NCBI RefSeq assembly: GCF_000195635.1
Contig: NZ_GL882613.1
Coordinates: 1 to 55,025, forward strand
From: Bacteroides fluxus YIT 12057
Lineage (GTDB): Bacteria; Bacteroidota; Bacteroidia; Bacteroidales; Bacteroidaceae
Length of the DNA stretch: 55,025 nt
Direction: 5' to 3'
Part shown: piece by piece, positions 24,976 through 34,268 of the stretch
Layout: the number at the start of each line of letters is the position of its first letter
Numbering within the stretch: position 1 is the stretch's first letter
The notes under the pieces: generated by a model
The model's input: the letters and a program-made list of their open reading frames with translations, nothing else
What the model was told of the DNA's origin: nothing
The model's database searches: none
Program-made: the position numbers and the translations under genes

Positions 24976-25208
24976 AATGAGGAAAATGCACATGATAAAA
25001 ACGGTACAGGACTATACACCGACAAAATGTATATGTTCGGTTATTACGAAGGAAATATCCCAAATGGCCCAAGCCTGAACATTCTGATGGGACGTATGGC
25101 TGCATGTATCCCTATAGTAGTCACATCTCATCTCTTATCTGAATACGCTGGAACTATTCCCTCTATCGCAACAGCAATTATACGTTCGATATCAATTTAA
25201 AGAACTGA
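24976..25208 (+). pseudogene. Fimbrillin-like lipoprotein remnant, C-terminal part
   Basis: Frame one reads NGTGLYTDKMYMFGYYEGN...LNILMGRMAA. A frame two bases over then reads WNYSLYRNSNYTFDINLKN and stops at 25206-25208. These two pieces resemble the central and C-terminal parts of Bacteroidales Mfa/fimbrillin-type proteins, whose ends often read YTFDINLKN or similar. The start is missing (TGA at 24949-24951 in frame) and at least one frameshift lies between about 25107 and 25150. A good terminator at 25325-25357 may be its old one. The rest of 24790-25597 holds no gene that I can support. Confidence 0.6.
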
Positions 25209-25324
25209 AAACTATTGTTTGTTTTGTTTGTGTTCCTCATCCTGCTTACATGTTGCCTGTGAAGATAGCAGTAAGCGGGTGGGGACTTTTTTTTATCCGC
25301 ATAAACCAGTTCAATAGGGTATAA

Positions 25325-25357
25325 AAAAAAGGAAGCTTTTCACAAAGCCTCCTTTTT
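25325..25357. terminator. Bidirectional hairpin terminator
   Basis: AAAAAGGAAGCTTT pairs with AAAGCCTCCTTTTT across a short loop, with T-runs on both strands. It lies about 240 bp beyond the phoU stop (minus) and about 115 bp beyond the fimbrillin remnant (plus). The AT-rich stretch 25358-25597 shows nothing else. Confidence 0.75.
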
Positions 25358-25597
25358 CAGTTTTCAATAGGTATTAGTTTTTTTTTAAGGTAAAAAGATT
25401 GTTTTCAGGATAACGCTGCAAATATAGCCGCTTTTCGTGATACCAACCAAATTAAAAAACATGTCATATAACATCTTTTCGAAAAAACTTTTGATTTTAT
25501 TATCATTTCAAAGCATTTTTCTACATCTGCAATCGTTTTCAGTGGACAAATATAGAGCTATTTTCCATGAAACACTAAAATTATCCTAAAAATCCAC

Positions 25598-26293
25598 TTA
25601 TTTCTTATCATTTAAATAATGCTCGTCTGTCCGGCCGCTGTGTTTGAGAACTTTGGCATCAATGAAGAAAACAATTTCCTCCGCAATATTCGTAATATGG
25701 TCTCCCGAACGTTCCAGTTTACGGAAGACACTTACCAAATTCAAACAGGAAAGCGCGCTTTCCGGATGACGGTTCATGTAATCCGCAAGGATGGAAGTAG
25801 CATTAGCGTTGATTTCATCCAGCAGATTATCCTTGGCAAATACAGTTGTCGCCTGTTCTTGACTCTCCTCCTTAAGGGCAGTCTTGGCCAACTCAAGCAT
25901 GGAAAGCACCTCTGCAATCATTTCCTCCAGACGAAGCTTCTTTATCAATTCGGCATCAAAAGCCGGTTCCGTACAATGAATGGCAAAACGTGCGATGCCT
26001 TCAGCAAAGTCACCCAAACGTTCCAGATTCGTATTGATCTTGAGCATGGCAAGAACGAAGCGCAAGTCGATGGCAACAGGATTGTAAAGGGCTATGATAT
26101 CCTCCACATCACTGTCTATTTTCAGTTCAAAAGCATTGACACGGCGCTCGCGCACCAACACCTGCTGCGCCAGTTCACGGTCCAAGGTAAGTACGGCTTC
26201 TCCCGCACGGTCAAGCTGGTTATAGACTAAGGTCCACATTTCGTCTATTTCCTTTTTCAGCAAGACGAGTTCCGATTCGATAAACTTTACCAT
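25598..26293 (-). CDS. phoU: Phosphate transport regulator PhoU
   Basis: 231 residues, all helical, with the two PhoU repeats and their metal-binding acidic motifs (NLERLGDFAEGIAR near 90-103 and KLERSGDHITNIAEE near 193-207). PhoU links the Pst transporter to the PhoR/PhoB system and limits phosphate uptake. It is the last gene of the pstC-pstA-pstB-phoU order, 45 bp after pstB. No phoR or phoB is in the window. Confidence 0.95.
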   Translation of the reverse strand: MVKFIESELVLLKKEIDEMWTLVYNQLDRAGEAVLTLDRELAQQVLVRERRVNAFELKIDSDVEDIIALYNPVAIDLRFVLAMLKINTNLERLGDFAEGIARFAIHCTEPAFDAELIKKLRLEEMIAEVLSMLELAKTALKEESQEQATTVFAKDNLLDEINANATSILADYMNRHPESALSCLNLVSVFRKLERSGDHITNIAEEIVFFIDAKVLKHSGRTDEHYLNDKK

Positions 26294-26338
26294 AATATTC
26301 CTGTTTATTTAATTTCCAAATATACTTGTTTTTCACCA

Positions 26339-27091
26339 TTATCCAAAACGACCGGTTATGTAATTCTGCGTGTCCGTTTTTTCCGGATTGGTAAATATCT
26401 TTTTAGTATCGCCAAACTCCACCATTTGCCCCATATAGAAGAAGGCGGTGCTGTCACTGACACGTGCTGCCTGCTGCATGTTGTGGGTCACGATAACAAT
26501 GGTATATTGCTTTTTCAACTCATGTATCAGTTCCTCTACTTTGGCTGTAGAGATAGGGTCAAGGGCGGAAGCAGGTTCATCCATCAGCAAAACGGAAGGC
26601 GACACTGCCATGGCGCGGGCTATGCATAAACGCTGTTGCTGCCCTCCCGAAAGCGCATAGGCCGAAACTTTAAGTTTGTCTTTCACCTCATCCCATAAGG
26701 CGGCTCCTTTCAAAGCCTCTTCCACCCGTTGACGGATAAAGGCATTGTCGGTCACACCGTTTACCCGGAGCCCGTAAGCCACGTTCTCAAAAATGCTCTT
26801 CGGAAAAGGATTGGGACGCTGGAATACCATACCTACATTTTTACGAAGCTCATCCACCTGGACTCCTTTTCCATAAATATCCTGCCCGCCAATACGAATT
26901 TCACCGGTAAGGCGGGTATCAGGTATCAAGTCGTTCATGCGGTTCAGCAAACGCAGAAAGGTAGATTTCCCGCATCCCGAAGGACCGATAAAAGCTACAA
27001 CCGACTTTTCTTCAATATTCATACTGATACCCTTCAAGGCATGGAAACTGCCATACCAAAAGTTTACGTCACGTGTCTCTATCATTTTCAT
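26339..27091 (-). CDS. pstB: Phosphate ABC transporter ATPase PstB
   Basis: 250 residues. Walker A is GPSGCGKS (36-43), the signature LSGGQQQR is mid-chain, Walker B is [13 protein letters not shown], and the H-loop is VTHNMQQA. The length matches PstB. It powers PstA/PstC import of phosphate. It lies 21 bp after pstA. Confidence 0.97.
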   Translation of the reverse strand: MKMIETRDVNFWYGSFHALKGISMNIEEKSVVAFIGPSGCGKSTFLRLLNRMNDLIPDTRLTGEIRIGGQDIYGKGVQVDELRKNVGMVFQRPNPFPKSIFENVAYGLRVNGVTDNAFIRQRVEEALKGAALWDEVKDKLKVSAYALSGGQQQRLCIARAMAVSPSVLLMDEPASALDPISTAKVEELIHELKKQYTIVIVTHNMQQAARVSDSTAFFYMGQMVEFGDTKKIFTNPEKTDTQNYITGRFG

Positions 27092-27112
27092 TTACGGTAT
27101 AATCAAAACTTC

Positions 27113-27979
27113 TCAATTCGTTTTTATTTTCTTCTCAAAATATTTCCTCAAGGCATTTGCCAGCAGATTCACCAAAAGGATAATCAGTATCAATACCAGT
27201 GCAGTGCCGTAGGCTATAGGGAGCTGTGCCTCCATATCCGTACCGCTGGTAGAGATGACATACAAATGATAGGGTAATGCCATACATTGGTCCAGGATGC
27301 CGGAGGGTAGCTGCGGAAGGAAGTAGGCGGCACAGGTAAACAGGATAGGTGCCGTCTCGCCGGACACACGTCCTAAGGCCAGAATCAACCCGGTGATGAT
27401 ATTGGGCATCCCCATAGGGAGAATGACATGCCAGATGGTTTGCAACTTGGTCGCCCCCAAAGCACGACTGCCTTCACGCAAACTGTCGGGAATAGCCTTC
27501 AGCGCTTCCTCCGTCGTACGGATAACCAACGGCAGACTAAGCAGTCCCAAAGTGAGCGAACCTGCCAGAATACTGTCTCCAAAATCCATATAATTGACAA
27601 ACAGCGCCATACCGAACAAACCGAATACAATGGAGGGGATACCGCTAAGATTATTGGTCATCATACGGATAAGGCGCACAACCCAACCTTTCGGTGCATA
27701 TTCGTTCATGTAGATTCCACTCATCACTCCCACCGGGAAAGCAAACAGCGCACTGCCTGTCATCAGACAAAACGTTCCCACAATGGCAGGGAGAATACCT
27801 CCGGCCGTCATGCCGTCGGACGGGGCGGTAGTCAAGAACTCCCAACTGATGACCCCTATACCTTTATATACAATAAAACCAAGAATGGCAAAGAGTATGC
27901 CCACTACACTCAGGCTGAACAGACGAAACAGGCCGAATGCTATGTTTTGAGAAAGATGTTTCCGATTTATCATATTCAT
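27113..27979 (-). CDS. pstA: Phosphate ABC transporter permease PstA
   Basis: 288 residues with six predicted membrane helices and the EAA-type coupling motif near ALGATKLQTIWHVILP (about 170-190). The NNLSGIPSIVFGLFG stretch is typical of PstA/PstC permeases. It overlaps the pstC stop by 4 bp, which indicates translational coupling. Confidence 0.96.
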   Translation of the reverse strand: MNMINRKHLSQNIAFGLFRLFSLSVVGILFAILGFIVYKGIGVISWEFLTTAPSDGMTAGGILPAIVGTFCLMTGSALFAFPVGVMSGIYMNEYAPKGWVVRLIRMMTNNLSGIPSIVFGLFGMALFVNYMDFGDSILAGSLTLGLLSLPLVIRTTEEALKAIPDSLREGSRALGATKLQTIWHVILPMGMPNIITGLILALGRVSGETAPILFTCAAYFLPQLPSGILDQCMALPYHLYVISTSGTDMEAQLPIAYGTALVLILIILLVNLLANALRKYFEKKIKTN

Positions 27980-29160
27980 TTTTGTCTTGCTGATACAGCT
28001 TCCACTGTAAAGTTTATCAATAAACTGATGAAGAACAAAACTACACCCAAAAGGAATAGAGCCTCATAATGCGGTCCACCTGCCGGAGCTTCACCCAACT
28101 CGGCGGCAATAGTGGCCGGAATGGTGCGCAACGGTTCCAGAATGGTATGGGGAATGACGGCGGCATTGCCCGTAACCATCAAAACCGCCATGGTCTCTCC
28201 TACCGCCCGGCCTATGCCCAACACCACCCCCGACGTAATGCCCGATATAGAATAGGGAATCACGACCTTATAGATGGTCTGCCACTGCGAAGCGCCAAGC
28301 GCCAGACTCGCTTCACGCATGGCCCTGGGACAATTCCGCATGGCATCCTCCGTAACGGTAATAATGGTAGGCAATGCCATTATGGCCAGTACGATGCTTC
28401 CCGCCAATCCGCTTTCGCCTACAGGCAGGTCGAATGCTTTCTGTATAAAGGGAACTATAACTATCAGTCCGAAAAAGCCATATACTACAGAAGGGATACC
28501 ACTCAGCAACTCAATGACCGGTTTCATCAGATTGCGTATCTTGGGGTTGGCCACTTCGGACATATATATGGCCACCGCCAATCCGAACGGCAAAGCAATG
28601 AGTATAGCAAACAAGCTGACCCATAGCGTACCGGTTATCAATGGCAAAAAGCCGAATTGGGGTGCCGGAGTCGCTGTAGGAAACCATTCCGCACCGGCAA
28701 AGACGTCCTTGGCCGAAATGGTATGGTCCTTCAGAAGATGCACGGAATCCGGACGGACTATAAACTGCGCGGGAACAAAGGCAATGATACCCGGAGTCTG
28801 CTCCACCAGTTTTGTAATGCAAATCCCCGCATTCTCATAAGCAGCTCCCAACTCTTCTTCGGTATAATACCGGGTAATGTCCTCCAAACGGAAAAGCCGG
28901 ATAGGAAGGTTCTCCCCACCGACTTCCTTCCAATTTGTCACCTCTTCATCGAAAACATTCTTTATCTGAGCCGGAGTGAGCTCGCTTACCCTATTGTCCT
29001 TATTCAATGCCAGCACATACCCTTCTTCAATCACCTTGCTGCTGAACAGCCCCAATGCTTCGGAGAAAAGAAACAAGACGATAAGTACAATGGTAAGGCT
29101 TGTCACAAAACCGCTACAAGCCAATATACCCTCCACTATCTTCTCAAAAATCTTCTTCAT
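27976..29160 (-). CDS. pstC: Phosphate ABC transporter permease PstC with PstS-like periplasmic insert
   Basis: 394 residues, longer than the usual 300-320. After the first helix (about 18-38), residues about 45-145 form an extra periplasmic segment. It contains LTPAQIKNVFDEEVTNWKEV (61-80) followed by GGENLPI, strikingly like PstS residues 116-141 in the neighbouring gene (LTRQQLEGIF...NWKEVGGDD). The rest has the standard permease helices, GIPSVVYGFFGLI and the coupling motif LGASQWQTIYKVVIP. The insert may interact with, or stand in for part of, the binding protein (inference). Confidence 0.94.
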   Translation of the reverse strand: MKKIFEKIVEGILACSGFVTSLTIVLIVLFLFSEALGLFSSKVIEEGYVLALNKDNRVSELTPAQIKNVFDEEVTNWKEVGGENLPIRLFRLEDITRYYTEEELGAAYENAGICITKLVEQTPGIIAFVPAQFIVRPDSVHLLKDHTISAKDVFAGAEWFPTATPAPQFGFLPLITGTLWVSLFAILIALPFGLAVAIYMSEVANPKIRNLMKPVIELLSGIPSVVYGFFGLIVIVPFIQKAFDLPVGESGLAGSIVLAIMALPTIITVTEDAMRNCPRAMREASLALGASQWQTIYKVVIPYSISGITSGVVLGIGRAVGETMAVLMVTGNAAVIPHTILEPLRTIPATIAAELGEAPAGGPHYEALFLLGVVLFFISLLINFTVEAVSARQK

Positions 29161-29221
29161 ATTACCTATTGATTTTCCTGATGCAAAGAAACAGGCCGGA
29201 TGTTAAGGGAATGTGACTAAC

Positions 29222-29299
29222 GTTTGAAAGAAATGTTTCAAACATATTACAAACCTGTTACAATAGACAGGAGACCGCCGCATGTAACGGAATTGTAAT
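29222..29299. promoter_or_regulatory. Divergent Pho-box-like 11-bp repeats between pstC and pstS
   Basis: On the minus strand TTGTAAC, TTGTAAT and TTGAAAC occupy 29257-29263, 29246-29252 and 29235-29241, exactly 11 bp apart. On the plus strand ATGTAAC (29282-29288) and TTGTAAT (29293-29299) are also 11 bp apart. Such helically phased heptamers are the layout of PhoB/PhoP boxes, and the flanking genes are the phosphate uptake system. An extra inverted repeat GTTTGAAA-N6-TTTCAAAC covers 29222-29243. Confidence 0.7.
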
Positions 29300-29341
29300 A
29301 TTCATTGCCTTAATTTGCAACGTGCATAACAAGATTTATAT

Positions 29342-30163
29342 ATGAAAGCAAGAACCATTCTCTTATCTCTCGCCCTGGCATTTGCCGCAACCGGCATGCA
29401 GGCGCAACGTATTAAAGGGAGCGACACCGTACTCCCTATCGCACAGCAAACCGCAGAACGTTTCATGGCTTTGAATCCCAATGCCCGCGTCACCGTCACC
29501 GGCGGAGGTACAGGCGTAGGCATCTCCGCACTGCTGGATGAGACAACAGACATCGCCATGGCCTCACGGAGTATCAAGTTCAGCGAGAAGATGAAAGCAA
29601 AGGCTGCCGGAGAAGACCTGGCAGAAATTCCCATTGCCTACGATGCCCTTGCCGTGGTAATCCATCCCTCCAACCCGGTGAAACAACTGACCCGCCAGCA
29701 GTTGGAAGGTATCTTCCGGGGTAAAATCACTAACTGGAAGGAAGTGGGTGGCGATGACCGGAAAATCGTGGTCTATTCCCGGGAGACTTCTTCGGGTACC
29801 TACGAGTTCTTTAAGGAAAGTGCATTGAAAAACAAGAATTATATGAGTAGCAGTCTCTCCATGCCCGCCACGGGAGCCATCATACAGTCTGTAAGCCAAA
29901 CGCGCGGCGCCATCGGCTACGTAGGACTCGCATACATATCTCCCCGCATCAAGACCCTCTCCATATCATACGACGGCAAACACTTCGCCACTCCCACCCT
30001 GGAAAATGCCATCAATAAATCGTATCCCATCGTACGTCCGTTATTTTATTATTACAACAAGAAAAATGCCGGGCACGTGGAGCCCCTGATCCAATTCATC
30101 CTGTCTCCCGCCGGCCAGGAAATCATTAAAAAGAGCGGATATATTCCGGTAAATGAGGAATAA
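29342..30163 (+). CDS. pstS: Phosphate-binding periplasmic protein PstS
   Basis: 273 residues with a signal peptide (1-21). The PBP-II fold carries phosphate-contact motifs GSDTVLP (27-33), the TGGGTGVGI loop (53-61) and SRETSSGTYEFF (146-157). It is of the short PstS type common in Bacteroidetes. It is transcribed away from pstCAB-phoU, from a shared region with Pho-box-like repeats. It delivers phosphate to PstC/PstA. Confidence 0.95.
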   Translation: MKARTILLSLALAFAATGMQAQRIKGSDTVLPIAQQTAERFMALNPNARVTVTGGGTGVGISALLDETTDIAMASRSIKFSEKMKAKAAGEDLAEIPIAYDALAVVIHPSNPVKQLTRQQLEGIFRGKITNWKEVGGDDRKIVVYSRETSSGTYEFFKESALKNKNYMSSSLSMPATGAIIQSVSQTRGAIGYVGLAYISPRIKTLSISYDGKHFATPTLENAINKSYPIVRPLFYYYNKKNAGHVEPLIQFILSPAGQEIIKKSGYIPVNEE

Positions 30164-30223
30164 AGGGAGAAGAAGGGAATATGAGAAATGAAGAATGGCT
30201 CCCCCAACCCCACAGCGCAGTAA

Positions 30224-30254
30224 ATTCTTCATTCTTCATTCTTCATTCTTCATT
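30224..30254 (+). repeat. ATTCTTCATT tandem repeat before glnS
   Basis: Four near-perfect tandem copies of ATTCTTC-ATT immediately before the glnS -7 element, as in front of rnpB. A reverse-oriented partial copy (AATGAAGAAT) lies at 30187-30196. Confidence 0.75.
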
Positions 30255-30263
30255 TTTTTACCC

Positions 30264-30271
30264 TATCTTTG
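30264..30271 (+). promoter_or_regulatory. glnS promoter -7 element
   Basis: TATCTTTG (TAnnTTTG) 28-35 bp before the glnS ATG, within CCCTATCTTTGCC shared with rnpB. Confidence 0.75.
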
Positions 30272-30298
30272 CCACACGATACGAAAATAGACAGCATT

Positions 30299-32038
30299 AT
30301 GGCAGAAATGAAAAGCGAAGAAACAAGTGAAAAGAAGAGCTTGAACTTCATAGAACAAATAGTAGAAAACGATTTGAAAGAAGGTAAAAACGGTGGAAAA
30401 GTACAGACACGCTTCCCGCCCGAACCGAACGGTTACCTTCACATCGGACACGCCAAGGCCATCTGCCTTGATTTCGGCATTGCCGCCGCACATGGCGGTG
30501 TCTGCAACCTGCGTTTCGACGATACAAACCCCACCAAAGAGGATGTGGAATATGTAGAGGCCATCAAGGAAGATATCCAGTGGCTGGGCTACCAGTGGGG
30601 CAATGAGTACTACGCTTCCGACTATTTCCAACAGCTCTGGGACTTCGCCATCCGCCTCATCAAAGAGGGCAAGGCTTACATTGACGAGCAGTCATCCGAA
30701 CAGATTGCCGCCCAAAAGGGTACCCCTACCCAGCCGGGTGTGGAAAGCCCTTACCGCAACCGCCCCATCGAGGAGAACCTTGAACTGTTCCAGAAGATGA
30801 ACAGCGGTGAAATAGAAGAAGGTGCCATGGTGCTCCGTGCCAAAATAGATATGGCAAACCCCAACATGCACTTTCGTGACCCGATCATCTACCGGGTGGT
30901 CAAACATCCGCACCACCGTACGGGCACTACCTGGAAAGCATATCCGATGTACGATTTCGCCCACGGGGAAAGTGACTTCTTCGAAGGTGTGACCCACTCT
31001 CTGTGTACGCTGGAATTTGTGGTCCACCGTCCGCTGTACGATCTTTTCATCGACTGGCTGAAGGAAGGCAAGGACCTGAACGACAACCGCCCCCGCCAGT
31101 ACGAATTCAACAAGCTGAACCTCAGCTACACGCTGATGAGCAAGCGCAACCTGCTGACATTGGTCAAAGAAGGACTTGTCAACGGTTGGGATGATCCCCG
31201 CATGCCGACCCTCTGCGGTTTCCGCCGCCGTGGTTACTCACCGGAATCTATCCATAAATTCATCGACAAGATTGGCTATACCACTTACGATGCCTTGAAC
31301 GAATTCGCATTGCTGGAAAGTGCCGTACGCGAAGACTTGAACAGCCGCGCTACCCGTATATCTGCCGTGCTGAACCCGGTGAAACTGGTAATCACCAACT
31401 ATCCGGAAGGACAAGTGGAAGAACTGGAAGCCATCAACAATCCGGAAAAGCCGGAAGAAGGCAGCCACATCATAGAATTTAGCCGTGAGTTATGGATGGA
31501 ACGCGAAGACTTCATGGAAGATGCTCCGAAAAAATATTTCCGCATGACTCCGGGACAAGAAGTGCGTTTGAAGAATGCGTACATCGTAAAATGTACCGGC
31601 TGCAAGAAAAATGAGGCAGGTGAAATCGTAGAAGTGTATTGCGAATACGATCCTGACACGAAGAGTGGCATGCCCGAAGCCAACCGCAAGGTAAAAGGTA
31701 CGCTTCATTGGGTAAGCTGCAATCACTGCATTGAAGCCGAAGTGCGTCTCTATGACCGTCTGTGGAAAGTGGAAAATCCCCGTGACGAACTTGCCGCTAT
31801 CCGCGAAGAAAAGAACTGTGACGCACTGACTGCCATGAAGGAGATTATCAACCCTGACTCTCTCCATATATTACCTTGCTGCTACATAGAGAAGTATGCG
31901 GCCGGTATGCAACCCCTTACCTATCTGCAATTCCAACGTATCGGCTACTTTAATGTAGATCGTGACTCCACACCGGAAAAAATGGTATTCAACCGTACGG
32001 TAGGCCTGAAAGATAACTGGGGCAAAATCAATAAATAA
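30299..32038 (+). CDS. glnS: Glutaminyl-tRNA synthetase
   Basis: 579 residues from ATG at 30299. A longer reading from TTG at 30269 would start inside the -7 element, so it is rejected. Class I motifs are present: HIGH-type HIGHAKA (about 47-53, after PPEPNGYL) and the KMSKS-type LMSKRNL (about 278-284). DFEGVTHSLCTLEF-like residues and the two C-terminal anticodon-binding beta barrels complete the enzyme. It charges tRNA-Gln directly. A Zn-ribbon-like set of cysteines (CTGCKK ... CNHC) lies in the C-terminal part. Confidence 0.96.
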   Translation: MAEMKSEETSEKKSLNFIEQIVENDLKEGKNGGKVQTRFPPEPNGYLHIGHAKAICLDFGIAAAHGGVCNLRFDDTNPTKEDVEYVEAIKEDIQWLGYQWGNEYYASDYFQQLWDFAIRLIKEGKAYIDEQSSEQIAAQKGTPTQPGVESPYRNRPIEENLELFQKMNSGEIEEGAMVLRAKIDMANPNMHFRDPIIYRVVKHPHHRTGTTWKAYPMYDFAHGESDFFEGVTHSLCTLEFVVHRPLYDLFIDWLKEGKDLNDNRPRQYEFNKLNLSYTLMSKRNLLTLVKEGLVNGWDDPRMPTLCGFRRRGYSPESIHKFIDKIGYTTYDALNEFALLESAVREDLNSRATRISAVLNPVKLVITNYPEGQVEELEAINNPEKPEEGSHIIEFSRELWMEREDFMEDAPKKYFRMTPGQEVRLKNAYIVKCTGCKKNEAGEIVEVYCEYDPDTKSGMPEANRKVKGTLHWVSCNHCIEAEVRLYDRLWKVENPRDELAAIREEKNCDALTAMKEIINPDSLHILPCCYIEKYAAGMQPLTYLQFQRIGYFNVDRDSTPEKMVFNRTVGLKDNWGKINK

Positions 32039-32044
32039 AGTAAT

Positions 32045-32084
32045 CGGCCGTTGAAGGAATGAACCATCATTCCTTCAACGACCG
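32045..32084 (+). other. Long hairpin between glnS and the TPR gene
   Basis: CGGCCGTTGAAGGAATG pairs with CATTCCTTCAACGACCG across six bases, with one mismatch. No T-run follows, so it is more likely an RNA-stabilising or attenuating hairpin than a classical terminator. Confidence 0.55.
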
Positions 32085-32105
32085 GTTCTACAAATAACAT
32101 ATAGC

Positions 32106-33521
32106 ATGAGTAAAAAGAGCTTCCTATCTGGAAGAGACAAAGAGTTGCATGAGATTGCAAAACAATACGAGGCTGCACAAGCTGAAAACAAACCAATCTA
32201 CTTAGATGCAGACGATTTGGCAGATCTGGCAGATTGGTATGCAGTCCATAGCAAATATGACTTAGCTACAGAAGTGGCAGAATATGGATTAAAACTTCAT
32301 CCCGACGATACCGGCTTATTGGTACAGCAGGCCTATCTATGCATGGATACTCAAAAAAAGAAGAAAGCATGGGAAATAGCCAACCAGATACATGAAGATT
32401 CTTCGGAAGTGAAAATACTGAAGGCAAATCTTCTGCTGACAGAAGGCAAAATAGATGATGCGGAGCAACTGCTTGACACTATAGAGGATAAGGAAGACCT
32501 GGCAAACATCGTTGAAGTGGCATACATGTACATCGACATGGGACATCCGGATAAGGCATTAGGCTGGTTGTCACGCGGACTGGAACAATATGCCGAAGAA
32601 GAGGCATTCCTTGCCGTCACCGGTGATTGCTACCACGCCCAAGGGTTGCATGAAAAAGCCGCCTATTTCTATAACAAGCTGATAGACAAGAATCCTTATT
32701 CGGCTTCTTATTGGTTCGGGCTGGCACGCTGCTATTTTGACCAGCAAATGTTCGACAAAGCCATTGAGGCATGCGATTACGCTATCGTAGCCGATGATGA
32801 ATTCGCCGATGCATATATCATGAAAGGACATTCTTTCTTCCAACTGGGCAATGAAGAAGCTGCTTTGGAGGCTTACCAGCAAGCCGAGGACCTTGATGCC
32901 GTTTCCCCCGGTTTCATACATACTTTCATTGGACTGAACAAGGTCTCCAAGGGAGAATGGGAAGAAGGGCTGAGATATCTGGAAGAAGCCATAGCTTCCA
33001 AAGAAGAGGATGACACGCTGACATTGCCTTCCCTCTACGCCAACGCCGCGCTTTGTCTGCACAAGATGGGTAAAAAACGTAAGGCGCACCAATACTGTAA
33101 GAAAGCCTACATGCTGAACCCGGATGAAGTGGATCCCCATCTGGTTGAAGGGCGCATCTACATGGAAGAAGGAGAGTACGAGAAAGGAGTCAAGCAATGG
33201 GCTCAGGCTTTAGAGTGTGCTCCGGATGCAGACACCTGGCACGAGATAGGCTTATGCAGTATGGAGATAGGCCAGCTCAGTTATGCCAAACTTGCCTTTG
33301 AACGCGTCAAAGAGATGGAACCGGATTTTGACGGAATCAACGAGAAACTCACCTCTTTGTACATGCTGCTTAAAGACAAGGAAAATTTTATAAAGTACAA
33401 CCAGCTCTGCGAGCAACCGTTTAATCTGGAAGAACTGGAGAAAATACAGCAGATGCTGGAAGAAGAAGACCAAGGGGACTTGGCCAAAGTAATGAAGAGC
33501 ATTTTTGAATCATTAAAATAA
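32106..33521 (+). CDS. Tetratricopeptide-repeat protein
   Basis: 471 residues, acidic, with no signal peptide. It consists of about ten degenerate TPR helices (for example VAYMYIDMGHPDKALGWLSR, ACDYAIVADDEFADAYIMKG, AYMLNPDEVDPHLVEGRIYM, each a 34-residue period). TPR solenoids mediate protein contacts, and no enzyme domain is attached. It lies 67 bp after glnS and 22 bp before the DedA gene on the same strand. Its partner is unknown. Confidence 0.87.
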   Translation: MSKKSFLSGRDKELHEIAKQYEAAQAENKPIYLDADDLADLADWYAVHSKYDLATEVAEYGLKLHPDDTGLLVQQAYLCMDTQKKKKAWEIANQIHEDSSEVKILKANLLLTEGKIDDAEQLLDTIEDKEDLANIVEVAYMYIDMGHPDKALGWLSRGLEQYAEEEAFLAVTGDCYHAQGLHEKAAYFYNKLIDKNPYSASYWFGLARCYFDQQMFDKAIEACDYAIVADDEFADAYIMKGHSFFQLGNEEAALEAYQQAEDLDAVSPGFIHTFIGLNKVSKGEWEEGLRYLEEAIASKEEDDTLTLPSLYANAALCLHKMGKKRKAHQYCKKAYMLNPDEVDPHLVEGRIYMEEGEYEKGVKQWAQALECAPDADTWHEIGLCSMEIGQLSYAKLAFERVKEMEPDFDGINEKLTSLYMLLKDKENFIKYNQLCEQPFNLEELEKIQQMLEEEDQGDLAKVMKSIFESLK

Positions 33522-33543
33522 CATTTGAAGAAACAATAAAAAA

Positions 33544-34185
33544 ATGGAATCATCTGCCGAACTCATCAAATGGGTATTAGAGAACTTGAACTATTGGATA
33601 GTCACCCTATTCATGGCTATTGAAAGTTCGTTTATCCCTTTCCCGTCCGAAGTCATCGTCCCGCCTGCCGCATGGAAATCCATGGCTGACGAAAGCATGA
33701 ATATTTTCCTTGTGGTCGTCTTTGCCACTGTCGGTGCCGATTTAGGGGCATTGGTCAATTATTATCTGGCACGTTGGTTGGGACGCCCTGTCGTATATAA
33801 ATTTGCCAACAGCCGTTTCGGCCACATGTGTCTTATTGACGAGGAGAAAGTACACCACGCCGAAGAATATTTCAGAAAACACGGTGCCGCCTCCACGTTC
33901 TTCGGACGCCTGATTCCCGCCGTACGCCAGCTTATCAGCATCCCTGCCGGACTAGCGGGTATGAAACTGGGACCGTTCCTGCTCTATACCACACTCGGCG
34001 CCGGAATCTGGAACTCTATTCTTGCCGTACTCGGCTACATGATATACCGGTTTACGGAGATTAAGACCACGAACGATGTTTATGTAACGGCAACCAAATA
34101 CAGCCATGAAATAGGTTATGTCATCATAGCCGCAGCCGTGTTGGTAGTAGGCTTCCTCGTTTACAAAGGAATGAAGAAAAAATAA
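33544..34185 (+). CDS. DedA-family membrane protein
   Basis: 213 residues. The family motifs are E-S-S-F-I-P-F-P-S-E near 27-36 and FFGRLIPAVRQLISIPAG near 120-137, with several membrane helices. DedA proteins recycle lipid carriers such as undecaprenyl phosphate or affect proton-motive force; the specific substrate is not visible. It probably shares a transcript with the TPR gene and ends at the strong terminator at 34208-34254. Confidence 0.92.
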   Translation: MESSAELIKWVLENLNYWIVTLFMAIESSFIPFPSEVIVPPAAWKSMADESMNIFLVVVFATVGADLGALVNYYLARWLGRPVVYKFANSRFGHMCLIDEEKVHHAEEYFRKHGAASTFFGRLIPAVRQLISIPAGLAGMKLGPFLLYTTLGAGIWNSILAVLGYMIYRFTEIKTTNDVYVTATKYSHEIGYVIIAAAVLVVGFLVYKGMKKK

Positions 34186-34207
34186 AGAAGCATCAGGCTT
34201 CCGGTAC

Positions 34208-34254
34208 AATGAAAAACGGTGGACAAGAGAATCTCTTGTCCACCGTTTTTCATT
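34208..34254. terminator. Perfect bidirectional terminator (dedA/tpx)
   Basis: A 23-bp perfect stem (AATGAAAAACGG... with its complement ending CCGTTTTTCATT) centred on 34231. T-runs are built into both arms. It serves the convergent dedA (plus) and tpx (minus). Confidence 0.9.
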
Positions 34255-34268
34255 AATGCTTATCCAAA

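Noticed and set aside
30269..30298. TTG-initiated extension of glnS
   Set aside because: It would begin inside the promoter -7 element; ATG at 30299 fits the family.
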